A stretch of 64,000 nucleotides of DNA from Litsea cubeba. Its lineage: Eukaryota; Streptophyta; Magnoliopsida; Laurales; Lauraceae. The translations under genes and the position numbers were made by a program. Below are positions 1 to 10,142 of this stretch, one piece after another. Positions within the stretch are counted from its first letter, which is position 1. The number at the start of each line of letters is the position of its first letter. Location: contig CM022949.1 in NCBI GenBank assembly GCA_012931725.1, positions 54,506,424 to 54,570,423 of the forward strand. The letters run 5' to 3'. The notes under the pieces are model-generated. The model was not told the origin of the DNA, did no database searches, and was given only the letters and a program-made list of their open reading frames with translations.

Positions 1-79
1 ATCTCCCTCAAGCAATTTGAAAAGAAAAAACCATAGAACTTCCCATTTATGATCATTATATTCTTGTGATTACTAATGG

Positions 80-1171
80 ATGTGGTCTTGTTTCAGAAAT
101 TTTTCGAAAAAACTAACAATGGCAGCATCGCTTACCATTACTTTCGATGAGAGCAAGCACCAACTCATGCTTCAACAGAAGCAAACCACACGCACCTACA
201 AGCGCCCCATCAGCTGCCGAAGCGTCAACTCCCTCGGCAACTCTCTGAGCTCCGAGTTGACCTCGACTCCCCGGACTATTGTCTTTGGGATGCTGGGACC
301 ATTCCCACTTCCTGAGGAACAAACTGCTCCTTCCAAGAAGCAGAAACTCGCCTCTCAACGTGTCACTACTGTGACACCAAAGGCGAGCACCAGAAGGCCC
401 GAAGCCCGTGGAAGCCCCACGAAGCCTCGACCAGCAAATGACCAGGTCTATCCTAAGACTTGGTCCCCAAGACCTTCACCAAAACAAAGAAGGTCCCAAA
501 CATCTACCAAGCCAGCATTCCTGGCCCCACTCAAGGAGAACCAGTTTTACCCTCTTGCCTACATGAAAGAGGAGAGACCCATCTCCAACCTGACTCCCAA
601 GTCAACCCAGCATGAGCCAGCTTGTTCCTACAAGCCCAAAATCAAGTCATGCATCACAATGCCTCCGCAAGCACCTGCTAAGGCCTACAAATCTGCAGTT
701 CGACCCTTCATCTCTACAGGGGCCGAATTTGAAAAATTCAAAGCTTCGCTGCAACAGGCGAAGGACAGGGTTCGCATCCTGTCCTTGCCTAACTACAAAG
801 AAGATAGGCTCGGCCGCTGCGCCCGGGGGAGCACATCCTTCATTGTCAAAGCCCAGCCAGAGCTGACCGAAGCTCAAATTGCTCGTCGTATACGCCGCCG
901 CGCGTCGTATCGGCAAAAGAGACTAAAGAAGCAAAGGACCCAGCCGCCTACACTTCAAGTCTCTCCCAAATGGGTCGAAAAAAAAAGACCCAACCAAGTT
1001 GCTGCTGTCCATATGGTTGGAAAAACCAGAAGACGCCAAAAGTCAACATCCAAAATCCATGTCCGACGTTCGATGACCCGCAGCGTCTCTAGTACAAGAA
1101 GACACTCAGAAGAATCCCCTGCTCCTTCAAGCAAAGGACGGCAGAGTGATCCTTCCTCAAGCTCTTCTTAA
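80..1171 (+). CDS. ORF1 of Tat-1 (basic Pro/Ser/Lys-rich protein of unknown function)
   Basis: An open frame of 363 codons just before gag. The protein is rich in Lys, Arg, Pro, Ser and Thr; its C-terminal third (residues about 270-363) is strongly basic and Ser-rich, which suggests nucleic-acid binding, but I recognise no named domain. A second Met at residue 14 (ATG at 119) is an equally plausible start. It ends in TAA at 1169-1171, and the gag ATG follows six bases later in the same frame, so a single stop separates the two. Ogre/Tat elements are known to carry an extra ORF1 upstream of gag, and position is the main reason for this call. It is the longest undamaged plus-strand frame in the element. 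Confidence 0.7.
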   Translation: MWSCFRNFSKKLTMAASLTITFDESKHQLMLQQKQTTRTYKRPISCRSVNSLGNSLSSELTSTPRTIVFGMLGPFPLPEEQTAPSKKQKLASQRVTTVTPKASTRRPEARGSPTKPRPANDQVYPKTWSPRPSPKQRRSQTSTKPAFLAPLKENQFYPLAYMKEERPISNLTPKSTQHEPACSYKPKIKSCITMPPQAPAKAYKSAVRPFISTGAEFEKFKASLQQAKDRVRILSLPNYKEDRLGRCARGSTSFIVKAQPELTEAQIARRIRRRASYRQKRLKKQRTQPPTLQVSPKWVEKKRPNQVAAVHMVGKTRRRQKSTSKIHVRRSMTRSVSSTRRHSEESPAPSSKGRQSDPSSSSS

Positions 1172-1177
1172 AAAAGA

Positions 1178-2966
1178 ATGAGCCCCAGCTCAGTCACCAG
1201 GACAGTTTCTTCGTTCGAATCACGAAGGATGAACGTCTTGGCTACAAATTCTGAGCCACCACCCCGCAATCCACCTCAAGATGATGCGATCACCCGCATC
1301 CAGCAATTGGAACAAGGCCAGCAGAGGATTGAAACTCTGATGGAAAACCTTCTCCTTGCCTTCCAAAATCAGGCGAACAATGAACCTCCTCCGAATGATC
1401 AAGACAATAGGGTAAGTGGAGAAAAAAATGAGTCACGCGCCCTTACCAAAAAGGACGTAAACAGTATCCTCGCCAAAGGAAAAGAAGAGGATATACTCAA
1501 GGAGCATGGGATCAAGCCACCATATCCCTTATGGAAGGACTCGGTCCCGTTCCCCAAAAAATTCAAACATCCTACTCTCCAAACATATACAGGGAAAGGA
1601 TCAGCCAGAAAGCATGTCATCCACTTTAAGATCTTGACGGGAGCTATCACGGATTAAGATGCACTCAAGATCCGCCTCTTTGCAAGTACCCTAAAAGGTA
1701 CGGCCTTCGATTGGTACTCCACTCTGCCGGAGGACTCCATCCAAAACTGGGCCATGCTAGAGACACGCTTCCTGACTCACAGGTGAGGATCATCCCGCTA
1801 CTATGGCTCAGCTGTGCAGCCTAAAATAGGGCGAGAATGAGTCAACATATGACTTTATTCACAAGTGGAAAGCAATGGCATACAAATGCTCTAATGTATT
1901 GCCACAAGCATTGCTAGTCGACATCTGCCGAAACAACATGAGATCTAGAATCCGCTCCATGATCATCGGCAACAAATCAAAAAATGTGGGAGAACTCCTA
2001 GACGCTTCCATGGAAGTTGAAACGGTGATTAAAGACCTCAACAGTCAGAAATCATCAAGAAAAGAGCCAACCGCCATTACAACCTCTAAACCAAAGAAGA
2101 AAGAGGTCCTCAATGTGCAGACCAAGTCAGCTCCTCAGCCACCAAAGAAAGCTGAAAACAAAGCTGCTGGTAAGAGACCTGAACTCTCTGATGCCTTCAA
2201 AGAACGAGTAGAGAAGAAATACCCGTTTGATGAAGATGTTGATGAAATCTTCAGGGCTCTTGTGGCAAACGGCAAGCTCACCTTGCCTGAACCAAAAAGA
2301 CCGGGTGATGTTGGCAAAACCAACGATCCTCGGTACTGTCCATACCACCAGATGATCTCGCATCCTCTCAATCAATGCTTCGTTGTGAGGGAGAAAATAA
2401 ATGAGATGTGGAAAAACGGAGTCATCACCTTTGACAAAAACTATAGGTCTGCCTCCGTCAACATGGTGACATGTGGACAAACATCAAAATCACCGAAGAA
2501 GAAGATCACTACTTCCTTCAAGGTGATAAACTCAATCCAAGCGTCCGAGGAACTGGTTCCTTACCCGACACCAGACGGACAACCCATATGGGTACATCCC
2601 GATCTCCTGGAAGATGAAAATTGGGAGGTCGTGAAAATAAAGCCTACAGTTCAACAGCGAAGGCAGACTAGGAAACATCTCCTCAAGCTCAAAAGGCAAG
2701 AGAAGACCCAGCCAAAACATGAAGTCAAAGAAAAGGCAGAGGCTTCCTCTACCGCTTCACTGGAGGCAACAAAAACTTCCCTTCCAGAGACTTCAAAGAG
2801 GGTAAGAAAATTCACTCTCAGTGATTTCATGCCGCCTCAATTCAAAGAAGCCACGCAGGAGGCATCATACTCTTGCAATTCGGTAGTTGGATTCTCCATT
2901 GATGGATACGAGTCCAGCGACACCGATGATGGATTCGAATCCAACTACATAGATGAGTGGGAGTAG
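1178..2966 (+). pseudogene. Tat-1 gag (broken)
   Basis: Gag polyprotein, the capsid/nucleocapsid part of the element. The N-terminal 159 codons include a Gln/Asn-rich, coiled-coil-prone stretch and a PTLQTYTGKGSA motif typical of plant gypsy gag. A TAA at 1655-1657 interrupts it, and the same frame continues with the capsid-like LKGTAFDWYSTLPEDS. A frameshift between about 1785 and 1830 moves the rest to another frame, open from 1875 to 2966. That part holds a CPYH...HPLNQC zinc-knuckle-like motif near 2337-2385 and a Lys/Glu-rich tail. The stop at 2964-2966 replaces a codon that reads Glu in the related copy at 59.9 kb. Not functional as it stands. Confidence 0.88.
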
Positions 2967-3454
2967 TCCCTTGAAGCAGGAAAACCTCTCTCCGATGAAG
3001 AATGGGTTCCTGAGAATCATCTTATGCCAGTAATCTGGTATAACCCCCTACAGCCACAAGGATCCTGGTCTGACGATGAAGAAGACCAAGAGGCTGTACA
3101 AGAAAATATTGTTGAACCAGCACCCCTCATTGCTCCAGTGGAAATCAACAATGTTGAGCCACAAAGAGTTGATGAAGAAGAAGATTGGATGCTTCTTCAT
3201 CAAACTCCATGCTTGAACCTTTCCAAAATGAAGGTATGCCTCAACTATCCTTATATAGTTCTGTGGCACAAGCTATTATGAAGAAAATGGGCTATGATGC
3301 TCAAAACCTAGTCGGTTTGGGAGAAGGACGCAGTATTCTCACGCCATTGGGGCCCGTCTTGACCAAAAGCTAGCTGGAAGATTGGAGACTCTACAGCTAT
3401 GTAGAAAAGTCTTCACACGGGTTAGGGTATGATCCCGACACTCCCCTGAGATAG
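2967..3454 (+). pseudogene. gag-pol spacer of Tat-1 with protease deleted; G-patch-like remnant
   Basis: Acidic gag-pol linker. Compared with the sister copy at 57.0-60.3 kb, about 1.95 kb is missing at the junction near 3186/3187: the frame enters an Asp/Glu-rich segment and resumes downstream of where the protease should be. Codons at about 3272-3365 read KKMGYDAQNLVGLGEGRS followed by a PLGPV-like end, which resembles the G-patch (D111) nucleic-acid-binding motif. Stops near 3373 and 3453 break the frame. No aspartic-protease motif remains in Tat-1. Confidence 0.7.
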
Positions 3455-4876
3455 TTGACACAAAGGCTTAAAAGTCAATTTACTAACCAAGCCTCAACAT
3501 CTCGTATCCATGAAGACATCGATCTCCCTGGATATCTCTTTGATGAGTCACCTGACAAAGATCCAGGAAGCTCATCCAATTGGCACGATTTCTCCGAAAA
3601 TGAAGAGGAGTTATCCGATGGCACAGACGTGTGGTCTTTTGATCCAGAAGAACCCTCATCTCCAAAAGAAGTAGCCTACTTCGACCCGGTTTCAACAGGC
3701 GATTGGGATCATCTCATAGCAAGCCTTGGGAAAATTACCGATCAAGAAGACCCGTGGAAAGGAACAAAACCTTGGTCTGGAAATGCCCTTGAAACCCCAG
3801 AAGGTTTCGTTGAGCTGGAAGCCTCCGAAAATATTGTGAAGGAACCACCTTCGAACCTTCCAACAGAAGATCCTGTTCAAAAGATAGACTTGGGAACACC
3901 AGATAACCCACGTCCTGTATTCATAAGCAAGAATATAAAGGATGATGAGTTACCCGAGTATATCGCCTTTCTTCGTGAGTTCGTTGATTGCTTTGCATGG
4001 TCTTACGCTGAAATGCCTGGCTTAGACCCCAAAATAGTAGTCCACAAACTCAATCTTCAAGTAGACATCAAGCCTGTCAAGCAAGGCCAAAGAAGATTCC
4101 GTCCAGAAGTGATGGATAAAATTGAACAAGAAGTTCAAAAACTCAAAAATGTAGGCTTCATCCGTAAGGAACAACATCCTGAATGGTTGGCTAACATTGT
4201 CCCCGTGACAAAGAAAAACAGGCAGATCAGGGTCTGTATTGACTATAGAGACCTGAATGGCGCATGCCCAAAAGATGAATTTCCGCTCCCCATACCAGAT
4301 GTAATAATTGAAAATATCTGTGGATTCGAGCGAATGACATTCATGGATGGTTTCTCTCGCTACAATTAGATAAATATGCATCCTGAGGATGAAAAACATA
4401 CATCTTTTCGGACCCCATTTGGCGTGTATTGCTACACTGTCATGCCATTTGGTCTGAAAAATGCTGGTGCAACATATCAGAGGGCTATGATGAAGATATT
4501 CCAAGATATGCAGCACAAGACGGTTGAATGTTACGTTGATGACCTCACCGTCAAAAGCGAAAGAAAAGAAGATCATCTCGAAGACCTTCGAGAAGTCTTC
4601 CTCCGGCTTCGCAAACACAAACTACGAATGAATCCTTTGAAATGCTTCTTCGGCGTCTCGTCAGGTAAGTTCCTCGGATTCCTGGTTCGAAAAGCTGGAA
4701 TAGAGCTTGACCCCATAAAAGTCAAAGCCATTCTAGAAATGCCCTCTCCAAGAACCTTGAGAGAACTCAAAGGGCTTCAAGGGAGATTGGCCTACATCAG
4801 ACGGTTCATCTCCAATCTTTTGAGGAAATGCCGTCCATTCTCCCGGTTGATGAAAAAAGGTGTAAACTTTGTCTAG
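3455..4876 (+). pseudogene. Tat-1 reverse transcriptase (broken)
   Basis: RNA-directed DNA polymerase domain that copies the element's RNA. The frame from 3455 starts in an acidic linker and enters the RT fingers (GFIRKEQHPEWLANIVPV, then CIDYRDLNGACPKDEFPLP). A TAG at 4367-4369 stands where the family has Gln. The domain continues from 4376 with RTPFGVYCYTVMPFGLKNA and the catalytic YVDD at about 4534-4545, then the thumb. A TAG at 4874-4876 replaces the usual Trp at the border to RNase H. The catalytic aspartates are intact; inactivation is by stop codons. The first 100 codons align with the truncated copy at 57037-57507. Confidence 0.93.
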
Positions 4877-5840
4877 GATACTGACTGTGAAGCTGCTTTC
4901 CAAGATATCAAGTCGTACCTGACAAAACCTCCAGTGTTAGCTGCTCCTACCACTGGAAAACCATTCATCTTGTATACAAGAGCCCTTGATCACTCTTTGG
5001 GAGCTCTACTTGCACAAGAAAATGATCAAAGAAAAGAAGCTGCTCTATATTACCTCAGCCGCGTGCTAGTAGGTGCAGAGCATCGCTACTCTCTAGTTGA
5101 AAAAGAATGTCTTGCGGTGATGTTCGCCGTATAAAAGCTGCGTCACTACTTGCTTTCCAACACAGTCTACCTGGTCTCGAGGGTCAACCTCTTGAAGGTC
5201 CTTGTCACAAAGGCAGGTTCTCTCAATGCTCGACTGGAAAAATGGTCCATCCTTCTGTCACAATTTGATATTAGGTATGTACCACAAAAGGCAATCAAAG
5301 GGCAAGCTCTAGCGGACTTCCTCGCAAAGCATCCATTGCCTAAAGATTCACCACTCAGAGATGATCTCCCAGACGAACCAGTCTACAATGTGGAGACTTT
5401 CTCACAAAATGCTTCCTGGGACATGTACTTTGACGGTGCAACCAGGACAAATGAAAAAAGACAGCTGATCTCGGGAGTTGGCATCCTCTTTGTTAGCCCC
5501 GACAAATACATGATTCCACACGCTTTCTCGCTACTGGAACCATGCACAAACAATGTAGCTGAATATCAAGCTCTGGTCCTAGGATTGGAACTCGCCATCG
5601 AATCTGGTATCACCATGCTGGAAGTCTTTGGAGACTCTCAACTGATCGTTAACCAGATGAATCAGAAATTTGAAGTCAGGAAGCCAGATTTGCTGCCTTA
5701 CTACAACAAAGCACAATCGCTTCTGCAAAAGTTTGACATCTGTCACATCACCCACATTCGTAGAGGTGAAAGCATATGTGCAGATGCCCTGGCTGGACTT
5801 GCCGCATCTATGGCAATCCAGGAAGGGGAAAATATGCAAA
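4877..5840 (+). pseudogene. Tat-1 RNase H plus second (archaeal-type) RNase H domain (broken)
   Basis: Two ribonuclease H-like domains in series. The first (4934-5320) reads ALDHSLGALLAQ and YYLSRVLVGAEHRYSLVEKE, as in gypsy RNase H; a TAA at 5132-5134 replaces a codon that is normally Gln. The second (about 5415-5840) reads MYFDGATRTNEKRQ, NNVAEYQALVLGLELA, GDSQLIVNQM and CADALAGLA, with the acidic residues in place. An additional archaeal-type RNase H between RNase H and integrase is a known mark of the Tat lineage and the main reason for the lineage call. The frame 5150-6175 runs on into the integrase N-terminus. Confidence 0.92.
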
Positions 5841-7209
5841 TCACAGTGTGCGAAAGAAGAATCCTTCCTCCTCTTAACACACATCAAGCAGTTGCTGAAT
5901 GCCACCAAGTGGTTGAAAGTCGGATTTCAATCCTTCAAACTTCAATCGGCGATTGGAGGGATCCGTTCATTGATTACATTATGTTCGGAATCCTACCTGA
6001 AGATCCAAAAGAACGGTTAAGCATCCAAAGGCGAACCCCAAACTTTCATTTCGATATTCCTTCAAAAATCCTTTACAGGAAATCCTTCAACGGAGTACTT
6101 CTACACTGCTTGTCACAACAAGAGGCTGAAGAAACACTCAAAAAAGTTCATGCTAGTCTTTGTGAAGCTCATTAGGCTGGTCCCAAACTCTATGATCAAA
6201 TAAAAAGGTTAGGTTATTACTGGCCTACCATGGTAGCCGACGCAATGCAATTTGCTAAGCGCTGCCAACAATGCCAAGTTCATGGAGATTACATTCACAT
6301 GCCTCCAGAATGGCTGCATCCTACAGCGATTTCATGGCCTTTCAAAGCCTGGGGTATGGACATCATAGGTCCTATTTCTCCCCCTTCGAGCAAAGGTCAT
6401 CGCTTCATTTTCACCGCTACGGATTATTTCTCCAAGTGGTCAGAAGCATTTGCGTTCAACGAAATGAAGACCTCATCAGTCCTTCAGTTCCTGCACACCA
6501 ACATCATTTGTCCTTTTGGCATACCCAAAAGATTCGTCCATGATAACGGACCACAATTCCGGTATCATCGATTCTACAGGTTCTGCGACAAATACAAAAT
6601 CCAAAGCTACCCTTCGACTCCATACAATCCGGCAGCAAACGGATTAGCAAAACCTTTCAACAAGACACGCTGTAAAATCCTCAAAAAAATGGTCTCTAGT
6701 CACAAAAGAGACTGGAGCAACAAAATGTCTGAAGCTTTGTGGGCCTATCGAACCACCGTTCGAGGACCAACCCATAGCACAACATTCTCCTTGGTCTATG
6801 GATACAAAACTGTCGTGCCCTTGGAAGTACAAATTCCTTCCTTGAGGGTATCTTTGCAAAATGACATGACTCAAGAAAGCAATATCAAATTGCGACTCCA
6901 TGAGCTGGACAATCTCGATGAGAGATGGCTCGAAGCTCAACAAAGCATTGAACTTTACCAAGCACGCATGGCATGATCTTTCGACAAAAAGGTCAGGCAA
7001 CGTGCCTACAAAAAGGGTGACTTGGTTCTTGAGGTAAAAAGACCAATGGTCTTCGCTCACAAGTCCAAAGGAAAATTTGAGCCAAAATGGGAGGGACCCT
7101 ATGTCATTGACAAGGTTTTCTCCAACGGCGCATACCACTCCTAAATATGGAAGGTGACAGATGTATGCTGCCCATCAACGGTAAGTTCTTAAAGCATTAC
7201 TACCCTTGA
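5841..7209 (+). pseudogene. Tat-1 integrase (broken, catalytic Glu replaced)
   Basis: Integrase that would insert the cDNA. The HHCC zinc-binding part lies around 6150-6270 (CQQCQ visible) and is cut by TAG at 6173-6175, where the family has Gln. The core has GMDIIGP (first Asp) and VHDNGPQF (second Asp), but the segment normally reading Asn-Gly-x-Ala-Glu here reads NGLAKPFNKT, so the third catalytic residue is Lys. A TGA at 6974-6976 replaces Arg. The C-terminal domain continues (KWEGPYVIDKVFSNGAY), and a one-base shift near 7142 puts the expected end (NGKFLKHYYP) in another frame ending at 7207-7209. Catalytically dead by both stops and active-site loss. Confidence 0.92.
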
Positions 7210-7540
7210 AGACTTACCCAACTGGGAAAGAGCAATGCCTGTACGGCCAAAACCGGTTTCCAAGTGCACGCTCGCTAAACTCACCTTTTTTTAGAATTTT
7301 CATGACAGATGTTGAAATTTCTAGAAATTTAAATAATGCTTACTTTCATCATTTCATTGTTCAAAAATCCAAGTTTAGGAACCTTTCCCTAACTTGACCA
7401 AAATTCTCAACCCTTGAACCCAAAATTCATGGTTTGAAACAAAATCCGGATTCAGGGATTTCCACCCTAGTCCACCCTACCTTTTACCGCCTAAAGGGTT
7501 TTAGGTCAAAACTTATGACCCTCGTGTCTTTAAACAAAAA
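7210..7540. other. untranslated spacer after pol
   Basis: AT-rich sequence between the end of integrase and the tandem repeats. It contains an oligo-A run at 7536-7546. No conserved protein or structured repeat recognised. Confidence 0.6.
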
Positions 7541-7559
7541 AAAAAATTGGTTTTTCAAA

Positions 7560-8228
7560 AAACCGCGGGGAAGCGACGCTTAGTCGATACTCGCATAAAT
7601 CGGAAGCATACGAACCACATTCGACACTTCCAAAATCGGAGGGAAGCGACATTTCGTCGATACTTGCAAAATCCAAAACCGTGGAGATGCAACATTTCGG
7701 TTGATATCCACAACCCTAATTTCAAAGGTTCGAAAAAACCAAAAAACTGTGGAGATGCAACATTTCAGTTGATATCCACAACCCAAATTTCAAAGGTTCG
7801 AAAAAACCAAGAAACCGTGGAGATGCAACATTTCAGTTGATATCCTCAACCCAAATTTCAAAGGTTCGAAAAAACCTAAAAAATAATGGAGACGCAACAT
7901 TTCAGTTGATATCCATAACCTAAAGGTTCAAAAAAAAAAACCTAAAAACCATGGAGACGCAACATTTCAGTTGATATCCATAACCCAAAGGTTCGAGAAA
8001 ACCACAAATTTTATAAAATTGTGGGGAAACGACATCAAGTCAGTACCCGCAAAACCAAAATTTTTGAAAAAGCAAGGATGCGACATTCCATCGATACTTG
8101 CACCCAAATCCGCAAGGATGCGACATTTCATCGATACTCGTAACCGAATGAGCAAGGATGCAACATTCCATCAATACTTGCAAGAACATTCAGCAGGGAG
8201 GCGACTTTTAGTCGATGCTTGCATTTTT
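7560..8228 (+). repeat. tandem repeat array in post-pol region of Tat-1
   Basis: A degenerate tandem array. Five well-kept units of about 65-69 bp start near 7681, 7749, 7817, 7886 and 7951; each contains a version of GGAGATGCAACATTTC followed by an AGTTGATATCC-like core and a purine-rich tail. Older units on both sides carry the related motif GCGACATTTCRTCGATACT. Plant Tat/Ogre elements are known to have hypervariable tandem repeats after pol that can seed satellite DNA. Confidence 0.88.
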
Positions 8229-8233
8229 TAAAA

Positions 8234-8510
8234 CCAAGCCGGCTATAAATGCCACCAAAAGAGGCTATAAATGCCATAAACTGGGTATCAATGCCACAAA
8301 ACAAAACCAGCTATAAATGCCACCAAAACAGGCTATAAATGCCACAAACTGGCTATCAATGCCACAAAATAAAACCGGCATCAATGCCACATAACAAAAA
8401 AAATTGGCTTTCAAAAAACCCGGCTATAGATGCCACCAAAACCGGCTATCAATGCCACAAAATCGGCTTCTATGCCACAAACAAAAATCTGGCTTTCATG
8501 CCAAAACAAT
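8234..8510 (+). repeat. short tandem repeat GGCTATAAATGCCA
   Basis: About a dozen imperfect copies of a 20-25 bp unit with the core GGCTATAAATGCCA, some reading GGCTATCAATGCCA or GGCTTTCATGCCA. The same core is repeated inside the LTRs of this family (16714-16790, and reversed near 53490-53585 and 60690-60770). Confidence 0.88.
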
Positions 8511-8760
8511 CATTTGACAAAAGATTTTCACAAAATGACAAGCTTTTGATCAAATCCCATTTAACAATTACTTTCATCACAAAAAGATTTAAGTAAGTGT
8601 AGGGAAAACAAAAAAAAAAAGAGTACAAGAAAAAATACATGTTGGTACCAAAAAAAGAGAAAGTGTTCACAAGCACTACAAAAAAAAGTACCAAAAAATA
8701 CAAGTGGTACAAAAAAAAAGAAGGATAGTTTCTGTTATAAAAAAAAAAAAAAACTGGAGC
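8511..8760. other. A-rich spacer
   Basis: Very A-rich sequence with several oligo-A runs between the short repeat and the end of the antisense gene. It would be the 3' flank of the antisense transcript. No canonical AATAAA-type signal stands out. Confidence 0.5.
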
Positions 8761-9682
8761 TCAACAAAAAATAGTCTCCAGCCAAGAGTTCAGCTCCTCA
8801 AGCAAACTTTTGGCCTCAACCGTCAGGGATTCCAGGGCACGTTTCTTCAGGAACTTGCCATGAGATGCTAGGGTGGACTGTAACCCTTCTTTTACACCGG
8901 GAAGCTTATCCCGAGCAGTTTGCCATTGTTTGCTCTCTTGAGATTTCCTTTCAAGAACTCGATCGGCATCTGCAACCCGGCGAATCAGAGCACTCTCCCT
9001 TTCACGAGCCTCTGTTATAGCAACCTACTTGGCAGCGACTTGTGCCTGCAGATGCTCAAGACGTTTCCTGGCCTCATCAACCTCCCTATCAAGGATGTTA
9101 AGGTCATGTGTCAGCCCAATGATGGCTAGCTCTTCTAAGTTCTTCTCTCGGACTATCTGCTTCCTGCTTTGTGTAGCCTCATTCAGGTCGGACTTAGCCT
9201 TATCAGCAGGGTCCAGGAACATCTCCTTGAAGAACTGGTCATCAGCCAAACTCATGGCCTCAAACCATTTGTCACCCAGCTCAATGATCCTATCAACGAT
9301 CGCCCTAGCACCAGTGACATCCTCTTCGGCATCACTGAGCTGCACATGCTGGATCATGCCAAATCCGCATCCAAGTGCCTAGAAAAGAGAGTCTCAATCC
9401 AAGAGCTCAGAACCCGCACCACCACCTTCTTCGCAAAAAGAAGAGATGGCCCAACTGAAGATTCGCCCAACTCTGTTGGTCGGCTGCTCATGTCATCACC
9501 CATTGGAAGAGTAACAAAAGAACTCTTTCCAATTGGAGCTGCTCGGGAAGGAATCTCAGCACGAGGTATCTCCTCAATAGTGTCAGAAATGGTCCCAGGA
9601 GTCTCTACCTCTGGATCGACCTTTGGCATCCCTTGCTCTGGTTCTGAAGGAAGTGACGGACTCTCTGCTATCACCTCAAAAC

Positions 9683-10142
9683 CTGCCAAAGAAACACAAA
9701 AAGGTATGAATATGATCCTTTTTGAAAATCATTATCAGGGTTATTACTACAAAATACCTTCTTCGACGACTGGCAGAAGACTCTCTTCCTCCATGGACTC
9801 ATCGGAAGCATCATCAACATTTGCGTCCATCGATGGTTCAAAGTCATCAGAATCCTGTTGCAAGTCAGCTAACAAGAAAAATGTTAGCAAACCAAGTCAC
9901 AGACAAAAAAAAAGGAAAGCAAAAGAAGTCATACCAATTGGAGATTCTGGATTCACTCCAGAGTCCCTCGGTTCTTCTTCAGGTGCCCCGACAGGATCCG
10001 TCACCACCTCATCGGTTGGAACCTCAGGCATCACCAAGTCTTCATTTGCTAAAAAAAAAAAGAAAAGCAGAAACAAGAAGCAAATCAGAACATGGAAAAA
10101 TCCCATGAAAAGAAATGGAAAGAGAAAAAGGAAGAATCATAC
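9683..10142 (-). other. three short introns of the antisense gene (10142-10049, 9934-9869, 9757-9683)
   Basis: On the minus strand the donors read GTATGATT, GTATGACT and GTATTTTG. The acceptors read TTTTTTTTAG, TTTCTTGTTAG and TTTCTTTGGCAG. The lengths of 94, 66 and 75 bp are typical of plant introns, and the exons between are Glu/Ser/Pro-rich. Three matching donor-acceptor pairs in a row are hard to explain by chance. Confidence 0.7.

Noticed and set aside
7560..8510. CRISPR-like repeat-spacer array
   Set aside because: Units are contiguous and degenerate with no unique spacers of constant size, and the host is a plant.
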